The notes beneath the pieces were generated by a model, which did no database searches, was not told where the DNA came from, and saw nothing but the letters and a program-made list of their open reading frames with translations. Made by a program: the position numbers and the translations under genes. Positions 13,614-19,288 of a DNA stretch of 19,288 bases are shown here, one piece after another. This stretch comes from an uncultured Oscillospiraceae bacterium (GTDB lineage: Bacteria; Bacillota; Clostridia; Oscillospirales; Oscillospiraceae), in NCBI GenBank assembly GCA_900754515.1, contig CAAEDD010000026.1:1-19288 (forward strand). The letters are read 5' to 3'. Positions within the stretch are counted from its first letter, which is position 1, and each line of letters begins with the position of its first letter.

Positions 13614-14390
13614 ATGGAACCCTTGGCTAAAGCCAAGCTTCAGGATGGCAAAAAAATACTTGGGACTTTTTTCTCTATGGGAAATCCCTCTGCTATGGAA
13701 TGTCTTGGATATACAGGTATGGATTTTGTGATAATCGATACTGAACATGGACCATTCGATACGGAAACAGCTATGAGCCTTGTACGCGCCGCTGAGTCTG
13801 TAGGGCTCAGCCCATTTATGCGCATAGCGGATGTGAGTCATAAGGAGATACAGAGGGCTGTTGACATGGGTGTACAGGGACTGATTGTCCCCTGCCTGCG
13901 CAGTTTGGGCGATATGAAAAAACTTGTTGACCTGGCGAAATTTGCGCCTATTGGCAATCGCGGATTTATAAAAGGCCGTGGAAGCGGCTTTGGATATCAA
14001 AACTGGGCCAGCGGCAGTGTTGCCGAATATATGGCAGCCAGCAATGACAGGCTTTTGGTATTGCCTCAATGCGAGACTCTGGAGTGCTATGAGGACATTG
14101 AGCAGGTACTTGCAATCGAGGGAATTGACGGAATATTCATCGGCCCCTTTGACCTTTCAATCTCTCTGGGTATGCCAGGCGATTTTGAAAACCCGGAATT
14201 TAAGGCTGCTGTTACCAGAATACTGGAAGCCTGTAAAAATGCCGGTAAATACTCACTCATATTCTCCACGGCTATAAACCAGGCACGGGAATATCTTGAC
14301 CAGGGTTTTGACGGCGTTGCCCACAGTATTGACTTTACAGTATTTACTGAGGCATATAAGACCGCCATGGAAAATATACGCAGCAGATAA
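13614..14390 (+). CDS. HpcH/HpaI-type aldolase
   Basis: This class II, metal-dependent aldolase/citrate-lyase family protein of 258 aa would make or break a C-C bond between pyruvate and an aldehyde, as 4-hydroxy-2-oxoheptanedioate aldolase does. Motifs include FVIIDTEHGPFD with the catalytic His45, FMRIADV with the conserved Arg, LIVPCLRS, KFAPIGNRGF, LPQCET and IDGIFIGPFDLSISLG, which holds the metal-binding Asp. The true substrate is not evident; related enzymes act on 2-keto-3-deoxy sugars. I chose the ATG at 13614 because GGGAGG (13601-13606) is 7 bases upstream; the ATG at 13599 overlaps that RBS. It is followed after 19 bases by bcp and is probably regulated by the divergent MocR-type protein. 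Confidence 0.9.
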   Translation: MEPLAKAKLQDGKKILGTFFSMGNPSAMECLGYTGMDFVIIDTEHGPFDTETAMSLVRAAESVGLSPFMRIADVSHKEIQRAVDMGVQGLIVPCLRSLGDMKKLVDLAKFAPIGNRGFIKGRGSGFGYQNWASGSVAEYMAASNDRLLVLPQCETLECYEDIEQVLAIEGIDGIFIGPFDLSISLGMPGDFENPEFKAAVTRILEACKNAGKYSLIFSTAINQAREYLDQGFDGVAHSIDFTVFTEAYKTAMENIRSR

Positions 14391-14409
14391 AATATAAGGA
14401 GGAATTAAA

Positions 14410-14871
14410 ATGCTTGAAGCAGGCGTAAAAGCGCCGGAATTTTCCCTAAATGATCAAAATGGGAATATTGTTTCCCTATCGGATTTTTCCGGGAAAAAGG
14501 TTGTTTTATATTTCTATCCTAAGGACAACACCCCAGGCTGCAGCCGTCAGGCCTGCGCCTTTGCTGGTGCCTATCAGGATTTTAAAACCATGGATGTGGC
14601 TGTTATTGGTGTCAGCAAAGATTCGGTAGCCTCACATGTTAAATTTGCAGAGAAATATTCCCTGCCATTCATTCTTTTGTCAGACCCTGAACTTGAGGCA
14701 ATAAAGGCATACGATGTTTGGCAGGAGAAGAAAAATTACGGCAAGGTAAGCATGGGCGTGGTGCGCAGCACTTATATAATAGATGAACAGGGCATTATTG
14801 AAAAGGTTATGCCCAAGGTTAAGCCTGATACCAATGCCGCAGAGATACTAGACTATTTAAGATCAAAATAA
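14410..14871 (+). CDS. bcp: Bcp-type peroxiredoxin (thiol peroxidase)
   Basis: This thioredoxin-dependent peroxiredoxin of the BCP/PrxQ group reduces hydrogen peroxide and organic hydroperoxides in the cytoplasm. The 153 aa contain the active site FYPKDNTPGCSRQACAF. Cys44 is the peroxidatic residue and Cys49, five residues on, is in the resolving position of atypical 2-Cys members. SLPFILLSDPE and the late Arg in VVRSTYIIDEQG are also typical. AAGGAGG lies just ahead of the ATG. It is the second gene after the aldolase and ends at a strong terminator, so both share one transcript. A functional link to the aldolase is not evident. Confidence 0.95.
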   Translation: MLEAGVKAPEFSLNDQNGNIVSLSDFSGKKVVLYFYPKDNTPGCSRQACAFAGAYQDFKTMDVAVIGVSKDSVASHVKFAEKYSLPFILLSDPELEAIKAYDVWQEKKNYGKVSMGVVRSTYIIDEQGIIEKVMPKVKPDTNAAEILDYLRSK

Positions 14872-14879
14872 TATTATTA

Positions 14880-14915
14880 CAAAGCCCTGACCGTAGTTAA
14901 ACGGTCAGGGCTTTG
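14880..14915. terminator. Bidirectional terminator between bcp and tyrS
   Basis: A 15-bp perfect stem pairs CAAAGCCCTGACCGT (14880-14894) with ACGGTCAGGGCTTTG (14901-14915) around a 6-base loop. It lies 8 bases after the bcp stop and 25 bases after the tyrS stop on the other strand, and should serve both convergent units. Confidence 0.9.
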
Positions 14916-14940
14916 TATATTCCGGCCGATATTCAAGGGC

Positions 14941-16167
14941 TTACTTCAAAGTGAGTTTATTGAAATTCTTTTTACCCCGCTTTACCATTATGCCTGCTCT
15001 CAGTTCATCGGCAGTAAAGCTCTTGCCTATGTCGCTTATCTTTACGTCATCCACCGTGACACCACCCTGCTGGATATTGCGCCGGGCATCGGACTTGGAG
15101 GGGCAGAGCCCGGTCCTGACAAGAATGCTGATAATATCCATTTTCCCGTCGGTGAGTTCAGATTCTTCTATCTCTGTGGTGGGCATATCATCGCTGGATC
15201 CGCTGCCGCCTCCAAAGAGCACCTTGGCAGAGACTTCTGCTTTTTTGGCTTCCTCCTCACCGTGAACAAGACTGGTGAGTTCATAGGCCAGGATTTCCTT
15301 CGCCTTGTTAAGCTGGCTGCCCTCCCACTTGTCCATTTCGTCTATCTGTTCCAGCGGCAGGAAGGTAAGCATACGGATACATTTGAGTACGTCGGCATCG
15401 CCAACGTTGCGCCAGTACTGGTAAAACTCATAGGGGCTAGTCTTATTGGGGTCAAGCCACACTGCGCCGGAGGCAGTCTTGCCCATCTTCTTGCCCTCAG
15501 AGTTGAGAAGCAGGGTAATGGTCATGGCATGGGCATCCTTGCCCAGTTTCTTGCGTATGAGTTCAGTACCGCCCAGCATATTACTCCACTGGTCGTTGCC
15601 GCCAAACTGCATATTGCAGCCATAATGCTGGAACAGGTAATAGAAGTCATAGCTCTGCATTATCATGTAATTGAATTCCAGGAAGCTAAGCCCTTTTTCC
15701 ATGCGCTGCTTGTAACATTCAGCCCGGAGCATGTTGTTCACAGAGAAGCAGGCGCCAACTTCCCGGAGCAGATCGACATAGTTGAGTTTGAGAAGCCAGT
15801 CGGCATTGTTTACCATCAAGGCCTTACCTTCTCCAAATTCAATAAAGCGCTCCATCTGCTTTTTAAAGCAGGCACAGTTGTGGTCGATGACTTCTTTGGC
15901 CATCATGCTGCGCATGTCACTGCGTCCGGAAGGGTCACCAACATGGCCTGTTCCGCCGCCGATAAGAGCAATGGGGCGGTTACCTGCCTGCTGCAAACGT
16001 TTCATCAGGCACAGGGCCATGAAATGGCCGACATGAAGAGAGTCCGCTGTTGGGTCAAAACCAATATAGAATGTGGCCTCGCCGTTGTTTACCATCTTTC
16101 TGATCTCTTCTTCGTTTGTCACCTGGGCGATAAGACCCCTGGCTACAAGTTCTTCATAAATACCCAT
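14941..16167 (-). CDS. tyrS: Tyrosyl-tRNA synthetase
   Basis: This class I synthetase charges tRNA-Tyr. The 408 aa are complete. The HIGH-type motif HVGH is at 45-48 in FDPTADSLHVGHFMAL. The tyrosine-binding region includes YMIMQSYDFYYLFQ and GGNDQWSNMLGG. The KMSKS-type loop appears as KKMGKTASG, and the C-terminal S4 RNA-binding domain as ILVRTGLCPSKSDARRNIQQ. AGGAGAG precedes the ATG. It lies 25 bases behind the C_GCAxxG_C_C gene and is under the same T-box, whose specifier is a tyrosine codon. Codon use is more G+C-rich than that of its neighbours, as expected for a highly expressed gene. Confidence 0.98.
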   Translation of the reverse strand: MGIYEELVARGLIAQVTNEEEIRKMVNNGEATFYIGFDPTADSLHVGHFMALCLMKRLQQAGNRPIALIGGGTGHVGDPSGRSDMRSMMAKEVIDHNCACFKKQMERFIEFGEGKALMVNNADWLLKLNYVDLLREVGACFSVNNMLRAECYKQRMEKGLSFLEFNYMIMQSYDFYYLFQHYGCNMQFGGNDQWSNMLGGTELIRKKLGKDAHAMTITLLLNSEGKKMGKTASGAVWLDPNKTSPYEFYQYWRNVGDADVLKCIRMLTFLPLEQIDEMDKWEGSQLNKAKEILAYELTSLVHGEEEAKKAEVSAKVLFGGGSGSSDDMPTTEIEESELTDGKMDIISILVRTGLCPSKSDARRNIQQGGVTVDDVKISDIGKSFTADELRAGIMVKRGKKNFNKLTLK

Positions 16168-16192
16168 GCAATTTCTCTCCTGATATAATTTT

Positions 16193-16582
16193 TTATTTAC
16201 TCTTTATTGTATCCTCCGCTGCAGCGGCACAATAGGCTATAAGTTCGTTACATACACACTCCCCGGCCTTCAGGTCATTACAACGCAGACAGCCATATTT
16301 TTCCCTGAACTTACCTATAAACTCCTTGGTCAAAACCGCAATACGTTCCTTTGCCTGGGTATCAGTGCAGTCATTGTAGGGGTTACAGAGACCTATGGCC
16401 ATAACTCCACCGGTTACGGCTCCGCATATTTCGCCGCAGCGAACACCTCCGCCAAAGCCGCCGCTCACTGCCAGCAGCGTTTTTTCGTCCATGCCTGTAT
16501 ATTCCTTACAAGAGCACAGCACGCTCTGGGAGCAGTTAAAGCCTTTGTTGTGATATTCCACAGCAACTTCTTTTATGGACAT
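16193..16582 (-). CDS. C_GCAxxG_C_C family protein (putative redox protein)
   Basis: This 129-aa protein belongs to the C_GCAxxG_C_C family common in anaerobes and thought to handle redox or metal chemistry; no reaction is established. Cysteine landmarks are FNCSQSVLCSC near the N-terminus, GVRCGEICGAVTGGVMAIG in the middle, and CLRCNDLKAGECVC near the C-terminus. A small hydrophobic helix around the glycine-rich segment might touch the membrane, as suggested for relatives. I chose the ATG at 16582 because AAGGAGG (16594-16588) is 5 bases upstream; an open frame to 16669 is T-box leader, not coding. The gene lies between the Tyr T-box and tyrS, so tyrosine starvation should raise both products. 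Confidence 0.88.
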   Translation of the reverse strand: MSIKEVAVEYHNKGFNCSQSVLCSCKEYTGMDEKTLLAVSGGFGGGVRCGEICGAVTGGVMAIGLCNPYNDCTDTQAKERIAVLTKEFIGKFREKYGCLRCNDLKAGECVCNELIAYCAAAAEDTIKSK

Positions 16583-16602
16583 ATTATCCTCCTTTTCAAA
16601 AT

Positions 16603-16862
16603 AAAACAAACGCCCTCCGTCCCATTGGGACAGAGGGCAATAATTGCGGTACCACCTCTGTATGTTCACACTTCGCAGTGTAAACCTCAGGGAGTGCAGA
16701 ACACTCAGGCGCTATATCGGGCGCCCCCGTCATAGCCTACTTGCAAAGCTTTCGGTATGCCGCTCCAAACCGTATTCAGCATTCCGCCTCTCCCCCTTTC
16801 AGCAATACGGGGGCTCTCTGTGCAGGCAAAAAATGCTTACTATCGTTCTTCTCTGCGTTTTC
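16603..16862 (-). promoter_or_regulatory. T-box riboswitch, tyrosine-specific
   Basis: On the minus strand the T-box bulge sequence AGAGGTGGTACCGCA is at 16658-16644. AGAGG there can pair with CCTCT at 16636-16632 as antiterminator. The competing terminator pairs GCCCTCTGTCCC (16638-16627) with GGGACGGAGGGC (16623-16612), followed by GTTTGTTTTATTTT. In stem I, an AGTA motif (GATAGTAAGC) is followed by GCATT, which pairs with AATGC (16783-16779); the specifier loop after it reads GAATACGG, giving codon UAC (16774-16772), tyrosine. This agrees with tyrS downstream. Stems II/III are represented by CCTGAGTG...CACTCCCTGAGG. Uncharged tRNA-Tyr should favour read-through. Confidence 0.93.
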
Positions 16863-16868
16863 TCGTGG

Positions 16869-16897
16869 ATTATACTTTATATTGCGTTCATTGTCAA
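16869..16897 (-). promoter_or_regulatory. Promoter of the T-box/tyrS unit
   Basis: On the minus strand a perfect TTGACA (16897-16892) and a perfect TATAAT (16874-16869) are separated by 17 bases. The -35 contains the recN stop codon TGA (16896-16894). Initiation is expected near 16862. Confidence 0.9.
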
Positions 16898-18585
16898 GTG
16901 CCTTGAGAGATATGCTCCTTGAACTTATCCGCTGCCTCCAGCTGCTCTTCGGCACTGGCAAGGGTAAGTTCCGTGATATTATCTCCACCATGAAGGCGGG
17001 CCAATTCCCGCTTCCGGCCTTCCCTGTCCAGCCTTGAAACAGCCGTATAAGTTCTGCCGTTCCGCTCCTCTTTGGATATCAGATAATGGTTATCTGCCAT
17101 AGCAGCTATCTGGGGCAAATGGGTAACACACATCACCTGTTTGCCAAGAGAGACGGAGAACAATTTTTCCCCAACTCTTTGGGCAGCAATGCCGGAAACC
17201 CCAGTGTCTATTTCGTCAAAGATCATTGTGGATACCGGGTCGTTTTCAGCAAACACGTTCTTCATAGCCAGCATAATACGACTAAGCTCACCGCCGGAGG
17301 CTATGCGGCTTATGCGCCCCAGCTCCTCTCCGGCATTGGCAGACATAATAAACCTTATCCTGTCTGCTCCATAGGCGTCAAAGCCCAGTTCAGTGTCCAC
17401 CGGCGTAAACTCCACGGCAAAGCGTACTGACGGCATATTTAACTCACGAAGCTGAGTTACGATGCGTCTTTCCAGCTCTTGGGCCACGGAATGCCGTCTC
17501 TCACTTAACTTTTTTGCCTCTTTTCTGCAAAGGGCAGCCTGGTCTTTAAGCTGCTTCTCCAGCTTTGCGGTACGCTCGTCGGCATACTGAATATCGTCCA
17601 GCTTATTTCTGCATTCGTCCAGATAACCGATTAGGGCATCCTCATCCCTGCCATATTTTCTCTCCAGACGATTTAACAGAGCAATCCTGCTCTCCAGCTG
17701 ATCGTATTCCTCTGGGGAGAAATCCAGAGAATCCCTGAAATCCCGAAGAGTCTCCAGAGCATCTGCCATGGCATAGGCTGCAGAATTGATGCTATCGGCA
17801 GCATTCTCCAGTTCCCCGGAAATTGCCGCCGCCTTTCCTGTGTAATATGCCGCATTCTGAGCCATGGATATGGCGTTCTCATCTCCGCCGTCCAGCAGCT
17901 CCACTGCCTGATCCAAAGCCTCCCTCAGTTTTTCTGAGTTCCGAAGCAAATCCCGGCGGGAGCAGAGACTGTCATATTCTCCAAGCTTAAGTCCCGCTTT
18001 ATCCAGTTCCTCGATCTGGTACTTAAGGTTATCGCTGAGTCTGGACTTTTCTATCTCGTCCATCTGCAGACCATCCAGCTCTTTTTTTGTTGCCGCATAA
18101 GCAGAATAAGCTTTTGAAAATACACCCAGTTCAGCGTCCAAAGCCCCGAATCTATCCAGATATTCTCTGTGCCGGCTCTCATCCATCAGCTGGCGCCCAT
18201 CGTTCTGGCCATGAATGTCCACCAGCAGCTGGGCCAGTTCTTTCATCTGAGCAGCTGTAGCAGGCATACCGCATATACGACAGCTGCTCTTGCCGTCGGC
18301 ACTGATGCGACGCTGGAGTATCAATTCATCCTCGGCCTCTATTCCGTTGTCTTCCAGCCACTTCTCGCTGCCTTCCAGATCAAATACCGCAGTGACAACA
18401 CCTTTATCTGCTCCACGGCGCACCAGTTCCCTACTGACCCTCTCGCCCAGTACAGCGCCTATGGAGTCAATGACAATGGATTTACCAGCGCCGGTTTCAC
18501 CGGTCAGTACATTAAACCCTCTGCCAAAACTGATATCGGCTCTTTCAATTACTGCGATATTCTCAATGTGAAGTTCATTAAGCAT
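16894..18585 (-). CDS. recN: DNA repair protein RecN
   Basis: RecN is the SMC-like ATPase that gathers broken DNA ends during double-strand-break repair. The 563 aa carry Walker A GETGAGKS at 29-36, a central helical/coiled-coil region (about 155-370, rich in Leu, Glu and Lys), the ABC signature ASGGELSRIMLAMK, and Walker B MIFDEIDTGVSG. The start MLNELHIENIAVIERADI is typical. GAGGTAG lies upstream of the ATG. It follows argR by 30 bases in the conserved nadK-argR-recN order. No terminator lies after it, so read-through reaches the T-box leader. Confidence 0.97.
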   Translation of the reverse strand: MLNELHIENIAVIERADISFGRGFNVLTGETGAGKSIVIDSIGAVLGERVSRELVRRGADKGVVTAVFDLEGSEKWLEDNGIEAEDELILQRRISADGKSSCRICGMPATAAQMKELAQLLVDIHGQNDGRQLMDESRHREYLDRFGALDAELGVFSKAYSAYAATKKELDGLQMDEIEKSRLSDNLKYQIEELDKAGLKLGEYDSLCSRRDLLRNSEKLREALDQAVELLDGGDENAISMAQNAAYYTGKAAAISGELENAADSINSAAYAMADALETLRDFRDSLDFSPEEYDQLESRIALLNRLERKYGRDEDALIGYLDECRNKLDDIQYADERTAKLEKQLKDQAALCRKEAKKLSERRHSVAQELERRIVTQLRELNMPSVRFAVEFTPVDTELGFDAYGADRIRFIMSANAGEELGRISRIASGGELSRIMLAMKNVFAENDPVSTMIFDEIDTGVSGIAAQRVGEKLFSVSLGKQVMCVTHLPQIAAMADNHYLISKEERNGRTYTAVSRLDREGRKRELARLHGGDNITELTLASAEEQLEAADKFKEHISQGT

Positions 18586-18615
18586 TTTACAAACTACCTC
18601 GTAGAGTCCGATGGA

Positions 18616-19065
18616 TCACAAAAGCTGTTCTATTTCATGATAAAGCTTTATTGCGGTATCGGCATCTTTCAATGCTAGAAAAGCCGTGTCATCCCCTGCA
18701 ATTGTTCCCACAAGGCCCGGAATATCCATTCCATCCAAAGTGGAGCCGGCCGCCTGGGCCAAGCCGGGCAAGGTTTTGATAACAAGGATGTTCTGTGCAA
18801 CATCGTAGGAAAGTACACATTCCTTGAAAATCTTTTTCAGCCTTGCGTCGGTGTCCGCCGTGTCCTGACTGGTAGCCATGACATAGCGGTAATTACCGTT
18901 TGGCCCCAGTTCCTTGATGAGCCGCATGTCTCTAATGTCTCTGGAAAGTGTTGCCTGCGTACTTTTAACGCCTCTTTTTGCCAGGGCTTCCAGAAGCTGA
19001 TTCTGGGTTTCAATATCCTGCTGAGATATGATCTCCATTATCACGTTCTGTCTGTCCAGTTTCAT
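18616..19065 (-). CDS. argR: Arginine repressor ArgR (AhrC)
   Basis: This hexameric repressor is activated by L-arginine and controls arginine synthesis and breakdown. The 149 aa hold the N-terminal winged helix (QNVIMEIISQQDIETQNQLL and GVKSTQATLSRDIRDMRLIK) and the C-terminal arginine-binding/oligomerisation domain with VGTIAGDDTAFLALKD, where the GDD pair binds arginine. GGAGGTGAC is immediately upstream, and the gene begins 14 bases after the nadK stop. The linkage to recN is a long-conserved Firmicutes arrangement whose reason is unclear. Confidence 0.97.
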   Translation of the reverse strand: MKLDRQNVIMEIISQQDIETQNQLLEALAKRGVKSTQATLSRDIRDMRLIKELGPNGNYRYVMATSQDTADTDARLKKIFKECVLSYDVAQNILVIKTLPGLAQAAGSTLDGMDIPGLVGTIAGDDTAFLALKDADTAIKLYHEIEQLL

Positions 19066-19079
19066 TGTGTCACCTCCGT

Positions 19080-19288
19080 TTATCTTAGTTTATCGTATGT
19101 GATCTCGTAAAAGCTTCTGAGGCCCACGTCAGCCATGAGCGTGTAATTCTCAGAACGTTTTACAAGAACAATATCCTCATTTGCCAAGTCTAAAACGGAA
19201 TTACCATCCAGCGAAAGGTATGCTCTGCGCCCATGAAGCTTCTGCATTTCAACAGATACGGTTCTGTCCGGGCCAAGTACAAAAGAAC
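19080..19288 (-). CDS. nadK: NAD kinase, C-terminal part (cut by window edge)
   Basis: The last 68 codons of a minus-strand frame run off the right edge. The translated end includes SFVLGPDRTVSVEM, GRRAYLSLDGNSVLDLAN, EDIVLVKRSENYTLM and SFYEITYDKLR before TAA (19082-19080). The beta-strand pattern and the LSLDG element fit the C-terminal domain of NAD kinase, which phosphorylates NAD to NADP. The position immediately before argR-recN supports this strongly. The catalytic GGDG and NE/D motifs lie outside the window. Confidence 0.85.
   Translation of the reverse strand, partial: SFVLGPDRTVSVEMQKLHGRRAYLSLDGNSVLDLANEDIVLVKRSENYTLMADVGLRSFYEITYDKLR

Noticed and set aside
15262..16188. A 308-codon open frame on the plus strand.
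   Set aside because: It is antisense to tyrS over nearly its whole length, has no RBS and no recognisable domain; tyrS on the other strand is unmistakable.
16583..16669. N-terminal extension of the C_GCAxxG_C_C protein.
   Set aside because: These codons are the T-box antiterminator and terminator; the strong RBS and family start are at 16582.

Overview
The window comes from a low-to-mid GC Gram-positive, endospore-forming anaerobe of the Clostridia, most likely of the Oscillospiraceae/Ruminococcaceae type. Basis: spoIVA, a cwlD-type amidase and a sigma-H-like factor; a tyrosine T-box ahead of tyrS; the classic Firmicutes run nadK-argR-recN; and small clostridial families (DUF1858, C_GCAxxG_C_C, CxxC-x17-CxxC zinc ribbon, DUF6873). 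No insertion sequence, CRISPR array, rRNA or tRNA gene was found.

Left end (1-2400, plus strand): a Xer-type tyrosine recombinase is preceded by a 28-bp site that closely resembles the Firmicutes chromosome-dimer-resolution site dif. A strong terminator follows, then a self-contained cassette of a 67-aa XRE repressor and two small membrane proteins, whose promoter is bracketed by a long imperfect inverted repeat.

Middle (2417-13353, all minus strand): reading in the direction of transcription, a MocR/PdxR-type regulator, ruvC-ruvA-ruvB, a sigma-H-like factor with its own promoter, a zinc-ribbon protein, a DUF1858 protein, trmK-nif3, spoIVA, and cwlD-radA-DUF6873. Strong intrinsic terminators separate several units. 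The one between nif3 and spoIVA contains the spoIVA Shine-Dalgarno in its 3' arm and a sigma-E-like promoter in its 5' half, which suggests a switch between read-through and sporulation transcripts.

Right end: a divergent plus-strand pair (HpcH/HpaI aldolase and a Bcp peroxiredoxin) faces away from the MocR regulator across an intergenic region with repeated operator-like motifs. It converges on a minus-strand unit of Tyr T-box, C_GCAxxG_C_C protein and tyrS. Upstream of that is nadK (cut by the window edge), argR and recN; the T-box promoter starts inside the recN stop codon.

Themes: DNA recombination and repair (xer, radA, ruvCAB, recN), sporulation (spoIVA, cwlD, sigH), and translation or tRNA (tyrS, trmK). 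The most notable observations are the dif-like site beside the recombinase, the nested terminator/promoter/RBS of spoIVA, and the Tyr T-box reading through a redox-type gene into tyrS.
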